A DNA stretch of 64,000 nt from Myxococcaceae bacterium (lineage in GTDB: Bacteria; Myxococcota; Myxococcia; Myxococcales; Myxococcaceae): assembly GCA_017881265.1 (NCBI GenBank), contig JADGRA010000032.1, positions 42,604-106,603 of the forward strand, written 5' to 3'. Of the stretch, positions 41,366-51,730 are shown piece by piece. The translations under genes were made by a program, and so were the position numbers. Below the pieces are notes generated by a model. It did not search any database. It was given only the letters and a program-made list of their open reading frames with translations, and had not been told where the DNA came from. How positions within the stretch are numbered: position 1 is the first letter of the stretch; each line of letters starts with the position of its first letter.

Positions 41366-44300
41366 CGAAGCTTCAGGTCGATTCCCAGGTTGCCGATGGG
41401 GAGGTCGTTGTAGGCGTTGTCCCACTGAGCCTGTGCGGACAGCCGGTTGTCAAAACGGTACTCGGCCTGTGCGTGTGTACCCTTGCCGGACACAGGCTGA
41501 CTGACGCTGAGCTTAAGCTGATCGACCAGGAACTTCGACTCCAATTGCGCCGTCGGCTCGACCAGTCCCGTCCCCTCGCTGTACTGGGTGGAAATGCGGA
41601 AGGCCGGGTCGCGAAGAACGGTGTTGTTGGGCAGGAAGCGCTGCACCTGCCGGTCCAGCCCGGAGGCCTGGTAGAGCGCCTCTGCCGCCAGGCCGGCGCC
41701 GGCGCCCGCCGTGCCTGAGATGCCTGCCTGCTCGCGCGCGGTCAGTCCCAGCGTGAGCAACGAGAGAACGTCTCGCTCCGGGAGTGCTGGGTCGCTGGAG
41801 AACTGGACCTGCGGAGCGCTCGAGCGCCCGAAGGCGTGAAGGCGGATTTGGTAGTCGCGGACCTGGGTGTCCGCGTAGACGTCGAAGACACCCTCCAGGC
41901 CGTGGTGGTCCTTGAAGTCGGCCACGCCCTGGGTGATGGCGAAGGCATTCCCGCGAAAGAAGGCCTGGCTCCCCTCCCCTGCTTCCACCGTGCCCACCAG
42001 GCCCGGGTGAAGATTGGTTCCGGTGACGCGCAGGTCGCCCAAAAGCCGCGCTCGCGCAACGTTGTTCTCCACCCTGGCGTCCTTCAGGTGCAGTGCCACG
42101 TCCAGCGTCAGCCACTCCGCGCCGCGCTCTCCTTCGGCACCTCCACCTCCGGTCCTCTGGCGCATGAGCGCGTCGACCCCGAAGGGCCGCACGTAGCGCA
42201 AACGCGCCACGTCCAGGTCTCCGGAAAGGCGGAGCGCCCCCGGTTTGCCCGTCAGCAGCAGCTCGCCCGTCGCGCTGAAGGGCGCGTCCTCGAGCAGCCG
42301 CAGGGTGACGTCGTCCAGGTGGGCGGAGGCATCCAGCTGCGTCATGGCAAATCCACCCCAGGACAGGTCGCCGCGGCTGGTGAGGTTCCCGTCGTTCAGT
42401 TGCCCGCGGACGTCGGTCCACAACACGCGGGTCTCGCTGAAGTCGACTCGCCCGCTGAGACCCCGGAGCTCGACGCCCGTGTCGCGAACGACGAAGCCGA
42501 CGTCGATCAGTGTGGCGCTTCCCAAGAAGGACGGCTCCCGCGGGTTTCCCTCCGCCGTGCCGGACAGCTCGATGCGACCCGCCAGGCGTTCCAGGGAGTG
42601 CGTGAATGGCTCCGCCAGGCGCACGTCCAAGGTGCCGCTCACCTTCACGTCCAGCGCACGCGCCGAAGCAGAGCCAGAGACGCTGAATGCCGTGTCCGGA
42701 CCGCGGAGCGAAACGCCGGCCGTCTCCACGCGCCCCTTCCCGAAGCGGAAATCCCATACTCCATCATTCTCGGCGCGGACCTCGGAGCGCTGGAGTCGCA
42801 CCTGTTCCAGGTGCAGCTTCCCTTCCGTCGCTTCGAACTCCAACAGCGAGCCAGAGGCACTGAGCGTTCCCCGTAGCGCCCCCTGCCAGCCCTCGCCGAG
42901 GAGCGGCCGGACGTCGCTGAGTGCCAGGTCGAGCCTGGCATCGAAGGGGTATGGCCGGTGGACCTCGACGGTCATGCGTGCGTCGGCTTCGGCGATGGGG
43001 TGCCCTGAGACTTCGAGTCGCTCTCCGAGAAGGCGACCCTCGAGGCGGACCGGCCCCAGGGAACGACCCGCCAGCGTCGTCTGCGGCGACGTCAGCGTCG
43101 CGCGGACGTCCGGCACGTCGGAGGTCCCTTGCACCGTCCCCACCAGCGTCAGGACGCCGCGGGCCTTCGTCCGCCTCGCACCGGGGCCCAGCAACTCCTC
43201 CAGGGACATGCCGTCGACGCGAAAACGAAAATCGAGAACATCCCCGGTGGTTAGGCGCCCATCGCCCTGGCTCGTGCCGAGCGGGCCGCGCAGGGTCATG
43301 GGCAACAGCTCGAGGGTGTCCCCCCGAATCCGCAGGTGCATGCCGCCGTTGCCCATCCTTCGCTCGTAGAAGGCGACGTCGGTGGCGTTGAAGTCGACAT
43401 CCGCGGCGAGCTCGCCGGAAGGGCCCCACAGGTGCAAATCGCCGCTGGCATTCCCGGTGAGCACGCGTCGCAGGGGTTGCCAGACCTGGGACAGGGGGGC
43501 GACCACCTCCACCAGGTCCTCCACCTTCCCCTCGGGCATCCGTGCGCGCGCTTCCAGCACCAGTGACTCTCCGCGAAAGTCGAGCTTTGCGGAACCGGTG
43601 TACGCCGAGTGGCCTCGCAGGCCCGCGACGTCCGGGAAGCTGAGCACGCCATCGGCGAAGTGCAGGGGACTCTTCACCGTCCCGAGGGCAAAGCGGCGGA
43701 ATTCGGCGTCGCGCATCACCACGTCTGCATCGATGTGGACCATCTGGCCCCAGGCCATGCCAAGCGAGAAGCGTGCCGAACCGACGCCCGACCAGGGGAT
43801 GCCAATCAGCGGCCCCACCTCGCCGAGCTCGAGCGGGTCGATCACCCCGGAGATAGACAGCCCGAGCGCCTGTTGGAAGCCGAATGTCGCGTTGACTTTC
43901 GCGCGACCCTCGCCCACCCGAATCTCGGCATCCCGCAGCTCGACACGGTCGGGCAACACGTGCAACTCAAGATGAATGTCACCGCCGTGGAAGGCCAGGA
44001 CCGGCGGCTCTCCGCGCGGGTGCTTGTCTACAGGCTCGGGCGTGAACAGGAAGTTCTCCGCATGCAGCGTGGCCTCGCCTTGCAGCTGTGGAGTCGGACT
44101 GAGCTTGCCCTGGGCCGTCACCTGCCCGGAGACGGCGAAATCCACCCAGGGGCCAGGGATACCGGCCCGTTCCAGAACGCGCGCGAGGCTGGCCGAGTCG
44201 AGGTCCACCTTCAGCTTGACCGGGAGCCCGGCCACCAAACGGGCTGTTCCGGAGACTTTGACTTGGCCGGGGGCCACCGGAACGACGAGGTCAGCCAGCG

Positions 44301-45243
44301 TCAGGGTGTCGCCCACCACCGCGAAATGCGCGCTGAAATCCCCGGGACGCGCCGGAGGCAAGTCCACCCCCTTCCCCAAGACTTCCCCACTAAGTCGGAG
44401 GTCCGGAGCGTGACCGCTGACCGCAAGGCGTGCCCACAGGTGTCCTGCCGAGCCCGGAAGCGCGCCGGTCGCACGGGTGACCGCGCGCACGGGGAGGAAA
44501 ACCTGCGCATCCATCGCCAGCGTTGGATGGCACAGGTCGTCGATGCGGCCGCTGAACGAGAGCTCCGTCTCGCCCACGGACAGCTCGCCACGCGTCACTT
44601 CCAGGTCGCGCCCTCCCCGTGCTAGTTCAGCCTCGACGCGCAGCCCAGTGAGGGGAAGTGACGCAATGCCGCCGCCGGGGTCCAAGGAGCCGTGGGAGGT
44701 CTCGACGCGGAACTCCGCGACGTTCCGCCGCATCCGCCAGGCCACGGAGATTTCCTCGACGTCGGCCCCCCGCCCTCCGGGAAGCAGCACATGCGCCTCT
44801 CCCCCGCGAACATCAAAGTTGTCGATGCTCACGGCCTGAAGCGCCTGGAAGGGACAGGCGCCAGGTGCCCGGGCGGGGGAAGGCCGCGACAGGTCGAGGC
44901 GCAGGCGCGGCCGTGTCACCTGGAGCTTGTCGACCAGGACCCTCCCGGTGAACGGCTCGAAGCCGCCGAGCCGGACTTCCACCTGGTCGGCGCTAAAGAG
45001 CGGCGCTTCTTCCCCCGGGGCGTAGACCGACACACCGCCAAAACGAACCGTGCGCGCCGCGGCGTCCACTTCGCAGCGGCCAATCCCGACCTCGGCACCG
45101 AGCGCCTTGGGAAGCTCCCGCCGGGCGAGCGTGCACAGTTGGTCCCAGGCCACCTGAGAGCGCAGGACGAGCATTCCTGCGCCCGCCGCCAGCACGACCA
45201 GCAGGGTGGCGAGGAGAAACTTTCGGGAACCTGAGCCTGTCAC
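41350..45243 (-). CDS. tamB: TamB-like translocation and assembly module protein
   Basis: A 1297-residue AsmA-superfamily protein. One N-terminal membrane helix (about 7-27) is followed by long beta-rich repeats typical of TamB, and the C-terminal DUF490 region (about 950-1297) with SDPALPERDVLSLLTLGLT and the ending KLRWEVE. TamB spans the periplasm and works with the outer-membrane Omp85 partner in lipid transport or outer-membrane protein insertion. The gene is followed directly by the Omp85 gene, the usual Tam pairing but in the order tamB-tamA. Translational overlap supports co-expression. It lies 13 bases after the ExeA-like gene. Confidence 0.9.
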   Translation of the reverse strand: MTGSGSRKFLLATLLVVLAAGAGMLVLRSQVAWDQLCTLARRELPKALGAEVGIGRCEVDAAARTVRFGGVSVYAPGEEAPLFSADQVEVRLGGFEPFTGRVLVDKLQVTRPRLRLDLSRPSPARAPGACPFQALQAVSIDNFDVRGGEAHVLLPGGRGADVEEISVAWRMRRNVAEFRVETSHGSLDPGGGIASLPLTGLRVEAELARGGRDLEVTRGELSVGETELSFSGRIDDLCHPTLAMDAQVFLPVRAVTRATGALPGSAGHLWARLAVSGHAPDLRLSGEVLGKGVDLPPARPGDFSAHFAVVGDTLTLADLVVPVAPGQVKVSGTARLVAGLPVKLKVDLDSASLARVLERAGIPGPWVDFAVSGQVTAQGKLSPTPQLQGEATLHAENFLFTPEPVDKHPRGEPPVLAFHGGDIHLELHVLPDRVELRDAEIRVGEGRAKVNATFGFQQALGLSISGVIDPLELGEVGPLIGIPWSGVGSARFSLGMAWGQMVHIDADVVMRDAEFRRFALGTVKSPLHFADGVLSFPDVAGLRGHSAYTGSAKLDFRGESLVLEARARMPEGKVEDLVEVVAPLSQVWQPLRRVLTGNASGDLHLWGPSGELAADVDFNATDVAFYERRMGNGGMHLRIRGDTLELLPMTLRGPLGTSQGDGRLTTGDVLDFRFRVDGMSLEELLGPGARRTKARGVLTLVGTVQGTSDVPDVRATLTSPQTTLAGRSLGPVRLEGRLLGERLEVSGHPIAEADARMTVEVHRPYPFDARLDLALSDVRPLLGEGWQGALRGTLSASGSLLEFEATEGKLHLEQVRLQRSEVRAENDGVWDFRFGKGRVETAGVSLRGPDTAFSVSGSASARALDVKVSGTLDVRLAEPFTHSLERLAGRIELSGTAEGNPREPSFLGSATLIDVGFVVRDTGVELRGLSGRVDFSETRVLWTDVRGQLNDGNLTSRGDLSWGGFAMTQLDASAHLDDVTLRLLEDAPFSATGELLLTGKPGALRLSGDLDVARLRYVRPFGVDALMRQRTGGGGAEGERGAEWLTLDVALHLKDARVENNVARARLLGDLRVTGTNLHPGLVGTVEAGEGSQAFFRGNAFAITQGVADFKDHHGLEGVFDVYADTQVRDYQIRLHAFGRSSAPQVQFSSDPALPERDVLSLLTLGLTAREQAGISGTAGAGAGLAAEALYQASGLDRQVQRFLPNNTVLRDPAFRISTQYSEGTGLVEPTAQLESKFLVDQLKLSVSQPVSGKGTHAQAEYRFDNRLSAQAQWDNAYNDLPIGNLGIDLKLRWEVE

Positions 45244-45256
45244 GACCCGTGCTTCC

Positions 45257-46177
45257 TCAAGCCTCGAGGTCGTCGAGGTAACGGTCGATTTCAGCGAGAT
45301 CGACCCGGTCCTCGGCCGATGAGGTCTTGGTCCGAGGCGGCCCGGCGGCTGGCTCAGGGGACGACGTCCCGATGGAGAGGGAACGCGCTATCTCGCCGAT
45401 ACGCGCCGCATCCACCAACGTCTCCCGCGACAGGTAGGCCTCGAAGAGGGCGTTGTCACACAGCGTGTTGATGACTCTCGGGCTGCCCCCACTCAGCTGG
45501 TGGAGGGCTGCGATGGCCTCGGGCGTGAAGGGAATCCGGGTGCCGCCAGCGGTCTGAACGCGGTGACGGACGTAGGCTTCCGTGGAAGCCAGGGTGAAGG
45601 GCTCCAAGCGGTAGCGCATCGCCACCCGCTGCGCGAGCGGCCGGTCCAGTCTGAGGTTCTGCTCGACGTCGGGCAGGCCAAAGAAGACGAAGCTGATCAG
45701 CTTTCGCTCGGGCACCTCGAGGTTGAGGAGCCCGCGAAATTCCTCCATTAGCTCCCGGGACGCGAGCATCTGTGCTTCGTCGATGAGCACGACCGCCTTT
45801 CGTCCTTGCTCGTGGATTTGCATCAGGCGCTGGTAGAGCTGCCCGAGCAGAGCAAGCTTCTCGTTGGCGGGGTTCTCCACCCCAAGCTGCAAAGCAATGC
45901 GCTTCAGGAGCCAGCCAGCGGTGACCCCGGAGTGGATAATAACGAACAGCGCTGCCTCGTATTCCTCCTCGGGGAGCGCGTCGAGTAGCCGACGTGCCAA
46001 CGTCGTCTTGCCGGCGCCAATGTCCCCCACCAGCACGCAAAGGCCCTTCATGTTCGACACCGCGTGCCGCAGTCGCACCAGCGCCTGCGCGTGCTGCGGC
46101 GACTCGAAGTAGAAGCGCGTCACCGGCGCGTTGGAGAAGGGCTCCTCGGTGAGGCCGAAATGGTCCAGGTAGCTCAT
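45257..46177 (-). CDS. ExeA/GspA-like AAA ATPase
   Basis: A 306-residue ATPase. N-terminal FGLTEEPFSNAP is the typical ExeA start. Walker A is GDIGAGKTT (51-59), Walker B is VVLIDEAQ (about 130), and LSGGSPRVINTLCD is the sensor-2 region. ExeA proteins of type II secretion carry a C-terminal peptidoglycan-binding domain through the membrane; here the protein ends without it and has no membrane helix. It may use another partner, perhaps the adjacent TPR protein (gap 18 bases), or act in a different process. It lies upstream of tamB in the same direction. Confidence 0.85.
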   Translation of the reverse strand: MSYLDHFGLTEEPFSNAPVTRFYFESPQHAQALVRLRHAVSNMKGLCVLVGDIGAGKTTLARRLLDALPEEEYEAALFVIIHSGVTAGWLLKRIALQLGVENPANEKLALLGQLYQRLMQIHEQGRKAVVLIDEAQMLASRELMEEFRGLLNLEVPERKLISFVFFGLPDVEQNLRLDRPLAQRVAMRYRLEPFTLASTEAYVRHRVQTAGGTRIPFTPEAIAALHQLSGGSPRVINTLCDNALFEAYLSRETLVDAARIGEIARSLSIGTSSPEPAAGPPRTKTSSAEDRVDLAEIDRYLDDLEA

Positions 46178-46195
46178 CGATCGTTCCCTGGTGAC

Positions 46196-48898
46196 TTACA
46201 GGTACCCCACCTTGCGTGCCCGTGAACCAGCCAGTGGCCCGTCTGACGTCGGCTCCCCCTGCGCCACGCCGGCGCGAGGCGACGCCACCTCATCATCCTC
46301 TGGCTGGGTGACCGAAGACAGTCGCGCCAACAACTTCTGGACGTCGCGGTGCTGGGGGTCCAATTCCGCAACGCGCTGGTACTGGTAGAGGGCCCGCCCC
46401 GGGGCGCCAGCAGCCTCGTAGGCCGCCCCCAAGTCGTAGCGCAGGGCCACCAGGGTCGGCCCCGACGCATGCTCGCTGGCGAGGGCACGCCGGTAGGCAT
46501 CCACGGCCTTGTCCCAGTCGCCCTTCATGCCCTCCAAGAGTGCAATCATCGTCAAGCAGTCGAGCTCCTTGCGCTGTCCGGCGCAGCCTTTGCGGGCCAC
46601 CTGGAACATCTCGATGGCATCATCGACCAGGCCCATTTCCTTGTAGGCGATGCCGAGGTCGTAATGCGTGTCGACGTCTGAGGGCTTGACGATCTTTTCG
46701 AGCCCCTTCTTGAACTCGGAGAACACTTCGTCCACCGAGTACTGGAAGTCTCCCTCTGACGCCTGGGGGATGGGCTCTTCCTCGGGCAGGGCGGCGAGCT
46801 CCTCGGCTAGCTCCTCGGCCAAGTTGTAGGAGCCAGTCCGGATGGGGATGGGTTCGATGCCCGGGGGACGGTCGCTCCCGCGGCCCGGCGGCGCCTGCGG
46901 AAGCGCCCGCCCCTCGCGTTCCACCTCCTCCAGCCGACGCAGCAGCGCGGCCGTTCGGGGCAGTCCGGGCCGGACCACCTCGACCGTCTCCAGAATCTCC
47001 CTTGCCTCGTCGACCAGTCCTTGCTCGAGGAAGAAGGTTGCCTCGTTCAACTCTTCGGAGACTGGCCCGCTCTCCACCGGAGTCTGCAGGGAGACCTCCT
47101 CCTCCACCTGCTCCGTCGGGGCCTCCTCTTCTTCGACCGCCTCAACCTCTTCCTCGAAAGGCTCCTCCTCGATTGCTTCGGCCTCGACCTCCTCGACGGG
47201 CTCCTCCGGAGGAAGCTCTACCGGCGACTCGACCCCTGCTTCGTAGGTGCCAAGCGGCTCCGGCGGCTCCTCCTCCGCCACCCCGTCTGCCTCTGGCTCT
47301 GAGAAGGGCACCGCTTCGCCGAAGTTCCCGCCCAGGGGCAGCTTGTCGGCGCGGAGGGCCCGAGCGAGCTCTGGTGGAGCCGGCTGTGGGGCCGGCGTCA
47401 GCGGCTCGTCGTCCGGAGCCGTGAGCTGTCCCTCCTCGTCCTCGTCCGACATCAACACCGTCTCGTCGGAAACCAGCTCCTCGGAAACTCCGGACGCGGC
47501 CGACGCCAGTCCCAGGTCCGCCTCTGGCTCGTTGCCGTCGTCCGGCAGCAGCATCTCGTCCTCGGACGAGACGGCGGCCAGCCCCTCATCGGCAACGACG
47601 CCGTCCGGACGCAGCACGGCCAGGAACGCCGGGACCTCCGGGTGGTCCGGGGCCTCAGCCAGCAAGGTGTCCAGGTAGGGCTGGGCACGCTCGGATTCGA
47701 GTCGCCGCGTGAAGAGTCGCAGCACGTTGAGCAGCTGCTCGCTGGCCTGCGCCGACTGACCAGCGCTGCGGTAGATGTGGTACGCCTTCTCGTGCGCCGC
47801 GAGATTCTCCGGGTCGACGGAGAAGATGCGTCGCAGGTGTTCCAGCGCCTTTTCGTGGAGCCCATACTTCACGTAGACGTCGGTCTCCGTCAGAAGCTTC
47901 TGCACCTGCTCCGGCCGCAAGGGCGGCGCCGCCGGTGGAGGAGGAGGCGGGGGCGGAGCCGGGGCGGCCGCTGCCGGGATGGGGCCAGGGTGCGCGACGG
48001 GCCCCCGCGCCGCATCGGTACGCCAGCCGAGCAGGTCCGGGTCGCCCGGGTCCAGCTGCTCGACCCGGGCCCAGGCAGCCCGCGCCTCGGCGATGTGATT
48101 TCGCTCGGCGTGGAGCTTCGCCATTTCCTTGTAGACGCTGAGGGTCTTGCTGGTGTGGCCGAGGGCGGTGAAGGCCTCGGCGAGGAGCTTCAGAGTCTCC
48201 AGGTCACGCGGGTCGACCTTGAAGCACAGCTGCAGCTTGGCGAGAGCCCGCTTGGCATCCCCGCGGGCGAGGTAGTCTCGCGCCAGGTCCCGTGCCAGAG
48301 GAACGTTGTCGGGCTCCAGGGCAGCAATTCGCTCCAGGACCCGGAGCCGCTCATCCGTCCGGCCATTCTTCTGAAAGTAGTCCGCGGCCCGGCGGAACTC
48401 GAGCAGCGCCTCGCCTCCCATTCCCTCTCGCGCGTAGAGCTCGGCGAGCTTGAGGCGGCTGGCCACGTTTTCCGGGTCCAGGTCCACCATCTTCTTGAGG
48501 GTGTCGAAGGTGGCCCGTGTATCTCCCCGCTTCTCGTGGTGCGCCACCACCGTCTGGAAGAAGGCCATCGCCTCGGTGAGCAGGCCGAGCTGCTGGTGCA
48601 GCTCTGCCAGCTTGACGTTCACCTCGACCAGCTCGGGGTTGAGCCGGAGGACCTGCTTGTAGAGTGCGACGGCCTTGAGGAAGAAGCCGTCGCCCGAATA
48701 GCATTCCGCCACCCGGGTGAAGAACGCCGCAGCTTGGACGTTGTCATTCTTCTTCTGAAACAGCTCGCCCATCTTCTGCAGCACCCGCACGTCGCGCGGG
48801 TCCGCATCGAGTACCTTTTGGTACTCCTTGATCGCTTTGTCGTAGGCGCCCTTGGCAACGAGCTTGGTGGCGCCTTCGATGATCTTGTTCTTGTCCAT
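46196..48898 (-). CDS. large TPR protein with acidic low-complexity middle
   Basis: A 900-residue cytoplasmic protein without signal or membrane segment. The N-terminal half (1-400) is built from tetratricopeptide repeats, for example GAYDKAIKEYQKVLDADPRD and LGLLTEAMAFFQTVVAHHEK. A strongly acidic, Glu/Pro-rich region (about 430-640) separates it from a second TPR block (about 740-870, VDTHYDLGIAYKEMGLVDDA). TPR arrays are protein-docking platforms; similar proteins sit near pilus loci in myxobacteria. It is the first gene of the TPR-ExeA-tamB-tamA series. The 226-base gap upstream separates it from accC and probably carries a promoter. Confidence 0.75.
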   Translation of the reverse strand: MDKNKIIEGATKLVAKGAYDKAIKEYQKVLDADPRDVRVLQKMGELFQKKNDNVQAAAFFTRVAECYSGDGFFLKAVALYKQVLRLNPELVEVNVKLAELHQQLGLLTEAMAFFQTVVAHHEKRGDTRATFDTLKKMVDLDPENVASRLKLAELYAREGMGGEALLEFRRAADYFQKNGRTDERLRVLERIAALEPDNVPLARDLARDYLARGDAKRALAKLQLCFKVDPRDLETLKLLAEAFTALGHTSKTLSVYKEMAKLHAERNHIAEARAAWARVEQLDPGDPDLLGWRTDAARGPVAHPGPIPAAAAPAPPPPPPPPAAPPLRPEQVQKLLTETDVYVKYGLHEKALEHLRRIFSVDPENLAAHEKAYHIYRSAGQSAQASEQLLNVLRLFTRRLESERAQPYLDTLLAEAPDHPEVPAFLAVLRPDGVVADEGLAAVSSEDEMLLPDDGNEPEADLGLASAASGVSEELVSDETVLMSDEDEEGQLTAPDDEPLTPAPQPAPPELARALRADKLPLGGNFGEAVPFSEPEADGVAEEEPPEPLGTYEAGVESPVELPPEEPVEEVEAEAIEEEPFEEEVEAVEEEEAPTEQVEEEVSLQTPVESGPVSEELNEATFFLEQGLVDEAREILETVEVVRPGLPRTAALLRRLEEVEREGRALPQAPPGRGSDRPPGIEPIPIRTGSYNLAEELAEELAALPEEEPIPQASEGDFQYSVDEVFSEFKKGLEKIVKPSDVDTHYDLGIAYKEMGLVDDAIEMFQVARKGCAGQRKELDCLTMIALLEGMKGDWDKAVDAYRRALASEHASGPTLVALRYDLGAAYEAAGAPGRALYQYQRVAELDPQHRDVQKLLARLSSVTQPEDDEVASPRAGVAQGEPTSDGPLAGSRARKVGYL

Positions 48899-49124
48899 CG
48901 GGCGCGGGCGGGTGGGCCGACTTCCGGGAGCACCGGCAGCCGGCTCCAGGGAAGCCCCGGCCGGGGGCCCCTCGTCCCACCCCGGGACGCTGGCGTACCC
49001 TGAGGTGTGAAACGGTAGCGGAACGCCTCTGGCCGGGTCAAGGTTACGACCAAAGGGTTTTCCAGGGAGTCCGGGGGGTTAGCCCGCCTTCTCGGCCCCC
49101 GCTCAGGACCCCTCCCAGCCGGCC

Positions 49125-50513
49125 TCAGGGTGTCTCTTCGATGGCCCGCCGGAGCCGCCGCGTCCCGCTCTCGCTCGCCAGCAGCCGCTCCACGAAGCGC
49201 GTGTCATAGGCGCCCGACACGAAGGCCTCGTCGGCGAGGGCGGCCCGATGGAAGGGGATGTTGGTGCGGATACCCTCGACCACATACTCCCCCAAGGCGC
49301 GCTGCATGCGGGCGATGGCCGTCTGTCGGTCATCTGCGTACACCACCAACTTGGCGAGCAGCGAGTCGTAGTACGGCAGCACGGAATAGTTCTCGTAGGC
49401 TGCCGAATCCACCCGGACGCCGTAACCACCCGGCACGGAGTACCCGGTAATCCTCCCGGGCCATGGCGCGAACGTGACGGGATCCTCGGCATTGACTCGG
49501 CACTCGATGGAGGCGCCCCGCCAGAGCACGTCGGACTGGGCCACTGTCAGCGGCTCCCCGGCGGCGAGGCGAATCTGCATGGACACGAGGTCTATGCCGG
49601 TCACCATCTCCGTGACCGGATGCTCGACCTGGACACGGGTGTTCATCTCCATGAAGTAGAAGTCGCCCCGTTCGTCGAGCAGGTACTCGATTGTCCCGAG
49701 GTTGTTGTACCGGATGCGCTCCATCGCCCGGACGCTGACCTCTCCCATCCGGCGGCGCAGTGCGGCGGAGACGGCCGACGAGGGGCTCTCCTCGATGAGT
49801 TTCTGGTGACGGCGCTGCACGGAGCACTCCCGCTCGCCCAGGTGAATGACGTGGCCGTGCTCGTCGGCAACAATCTGAATCTCGATGTGGCGGGGCTTCT
49901 CCACGTAGCGCTCGAGGTACATGTCCCCGTTGCCAAAGGCATTGGCCGCCTCGGCGGACGCCGTGGCGAAGGCCGCTGCCACGACGGATTTCTCACGGAC
50001 AATCTTCATCCCTCGGCCCCCACCGCCCGCCGCCGCCTTGAGGATGACCGGAAAGCCGATGGATTCGGCGAGGGCACGGGCCTCGGCCGGGCTCTTGAGC
50101 ACGCCCTCGCTTCCGGGAAGCAGGGGAAGCCCCGCCTCCTTGGCAGCGACGCGGGCACTCACCTTGTTGCCCATGAGCCGCAACATGTCCGGACGCGGAC
50201 CGATGAAGCGGATTTTGCAGTTCTCGCAGACCTCAGCGAACCCGGCATTCTCCGACAGAAAGCCGTACCCCGGATGGATGGCGTCGGCGCGGGTAATCTC
50301 CGCGGCCGAAAGGATGGCCGGGATGTTGAGGTAGCTTTCCTTGGATGGCGGCGGGCCGATGCAGACCGCCTCGTCGGCAAACCGGACGTGGAGGGCATTG
50401 GCGTCGGCGGTGGAATGGACCGCCACGGTACGGATGCCGAGCTCCCGGGCGGCGCGGATGATGCGCAGCGCGATTTCGCCCCGGTTGGCGATGAGAATTT
50501 TCTTGAACATCAC
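49125..50513 (-). CDS. accC: acetyl-CoA carboxylase biotin carboxylase subunit
   Basis: A 462-residue ATP-grasp enzyme that carboxylates biotin on [28 protein letters not shown] begins the biotin-carboxylase N-domain; [10 protein letters not shown] is the glycine-rich ATP loop; [15 protein letters not shown] carries the catalytic Arg and Glu; [11 protein letters not shown] is conserved. GTG at 50511-50513 immediately after the accB stop, or the following ATG, is the start. Co-transcribed with accB. Confidence 0.96.
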   Translation of the reverse strand: MMFKKILIANRGEIALRIIRAARELGIRTVAVHSTADANALHVRFADEAVCIGPPPSKESYLNIPAILSAAEITRADAIHPGYGFLSENAGFAEVCENCKIRFIGPRPDMLRLMGNKVSARVAAKEAGLPLLPGSEGVLKSPAEARALAESIGFPVILKAAAGGGGRGMKIVREKSVVAAAFATASAEAANAFGNGDMYLERYVEKPRHIEIQIVADEHGHVIHLGERECSVQRRHQKLIEESPSSAVSAALRRRMGEVSVRAMERIRYNNLGTIEYLLDERGDFYFMEMNTRVQVEHPVTEMVTGIDLVSMQIRLAAGEPLTVAQSDVLWRGASIECRVNAEDPVTFAPWPGRITGYSVPGGYGVRVDSAAYENYSVLPYYDSLLAKLVVYADDRQTAIARMQRALGEYVVEGIRTNIPFHRAALADEAFVSGAYDTRFVERLLASESGTRRLRRAIEETP

Positions 50514-51062
50514 CTAGAGCGGCTCGATGCGGAAGAGTGCCTGCCCGAACTCCACCGGCTGTGCGTTCTCGGCGAGAATCTCGGTCACTTTCCCGGCAAC
50601 TTCCGACTCAATCTCGTTCATCAGCTTCATCGCTTCGATGATGCAGATGGCCTGACCCTTCTTCACCACCGAGCCCAACTCGACGAAGACCGGCTGGTCG
50701 GGCCCCGCTGCCCGGTAGAATGTCCCGACGAAGGGCGAGGTGACCAGGACGCCAGGTCGCTCGGCGGCGGGAGCCGCCGGCGGCGGCTCCGGAGCAGACA
50801 CCCGGGGGCCGGCGCTACTCCCATGGGACGCAGCGGCCGCCGGAGGATGGAGGGGCGCATGGGCAGCAGCGGGAGCCACCTGGGCGGCTGGAAACCCCTT
50901 TTGAAGGACCAGGCGCTCCGAGCCACGCCGCCAAGAGATGCGGGTGACGCTCGAGCGCTCGAGCAAATCGGCGAGCTGTTGGATGGTGTCGAGACTGAAC
51001 GGGCTCGCGGATGTGCGGCGAGCTGCCTCAGCGTCGTCGTCGAACTTCTTCTTTCCCGCCAT
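50514..51062 (-). CDS. accB: biotin carboxyl carrier protein (AccB)
   Basis: A 182-residue BCCP. The N-terminal segment has the helical start of acetyl-CoA carboxylase BCCPs (LDTIQQLADLLERSSVTRISW), then a Pro/Ala-rich linker (about 65-105), then the biotinyl domain with EAMKLMNEI, Lys146 being the biotinylated residue. It carries carboxybiotin between AccC and the transferase, whose genes are elsewhere. It precedes accC with no gap. Confidence 0.95.
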   Translation of the reverse strand: MAGKKKFDDDAEAARRTSASPFSLDTIQQLADLLERSSVTRISWRRGSERLVLQKGFPAAQVAPAAAHAPLHPPAAAASHGSSAGPRVSAPEPPPAAPAAERPGVLVTSPFVGTFYRAAGPDQPVFVELGSVVKKGQAICIIEAMKLMNEIESEVAGKVTEILAENAQPVEFGQALFRIEPL

Positions 51063-51105
51063 CGCTGAACGCCCCTCTTGCCGGCTCTCCGGAGGAGCCC
51101 GGGGC

Positions 51106-51684
51106 CTACTGCGCGGTGGAGACGCGCGTCAGGTATTTCCCGTCGCGCGTGTCAATCTTGAGGACATCCCCCTCGTTGATGAAGAGGGGCACGTTGACCA
51201 CATAGCCAGTGTCGAGCTCAGCGGGCTTGCTTGCACCGGACACCGTGTCGCCCCGCACGCCCGGGTCGCACTTGGTCACCTTCAAGTCGACGGAGTTGGG
51301 GAGCGACACCCCCAATGCCTTGCCGTTGTAAAACAGTACTGAGGCCTCAAGGTTCTCTTTGAGGAAATTCTTGGACTCTCCCAGCACCTTCTCGCCGAGG
51401 AAAGTCTGCTCGTAGTTCCGGGTGTCCATGAAGTAGTAGTCGTCGCCCTGGCGGTAGAGGAACTGCATGGTGCGTTCCTCGATGTCCGGCTTTCCAACCT
51501 TGTCGCCGCTCTTGAAGGTCGGCTGCAGGAGGCGGCCGCTGAGCAAGCTCTTGATGCTCGTCCGCACGAACGCCGAGCCCTTTCCGGGCTTCACGTGCTG
51601 GAATTCGATGATTTCGAAGGGTTCCCCGTCGACCTCAATCTTCAGGCCTTTGCGGAACTCGGATGTGTCGATGACGCCGGCCAT
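51106..51684 (-). CDS. efp: elongation factor P
   Basis: A 192-residue EF-P with three beta-barrel domains. The tip loop VKPGKGSAF has Lys35, the residue modified by lysylation or other groups in many bacteria. It relieves ribosome stalling at polyproline; several neighbours in this window are proline-rich. Positions 46 bases after the roadblock gene and 43 bases before accB suggest co-transcription with the pil operon. The EF-P-accB-accC order is common in several phyla. Confidence 0.96.
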   Translation of the reverse strand: MAGVIDTSEFRKGLKIEVDGEPFEIIEFQHVKPGKGSAFVRTSIKSLLSGRLLQPTFKSGDKVGKPDIEERTMQFLYRQGDDYYFMDTRNYEQTFLGEKVLGESKNFLKENLEASVLFYNGKALGVSLPNSVDLKVTKCDPGVRGDTVSGASKPAELDTGYVVNVPLFINEGDVLKIDTRDGKYLTRVSTAQ

Positions 51685-51730
51685 TGCGGCTGGGGTGTCT
51701 AGCCTGGCCTGGGCGCCTTGGGAAGGGCGT

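Noticed and set aside
47642..49003. 453-codon plus-strand frame opposite the TPR gene
   Set aside because: Mirror of TPR codons, rich in Leu/Glu/His. The minus strand has clear TPR repeats.
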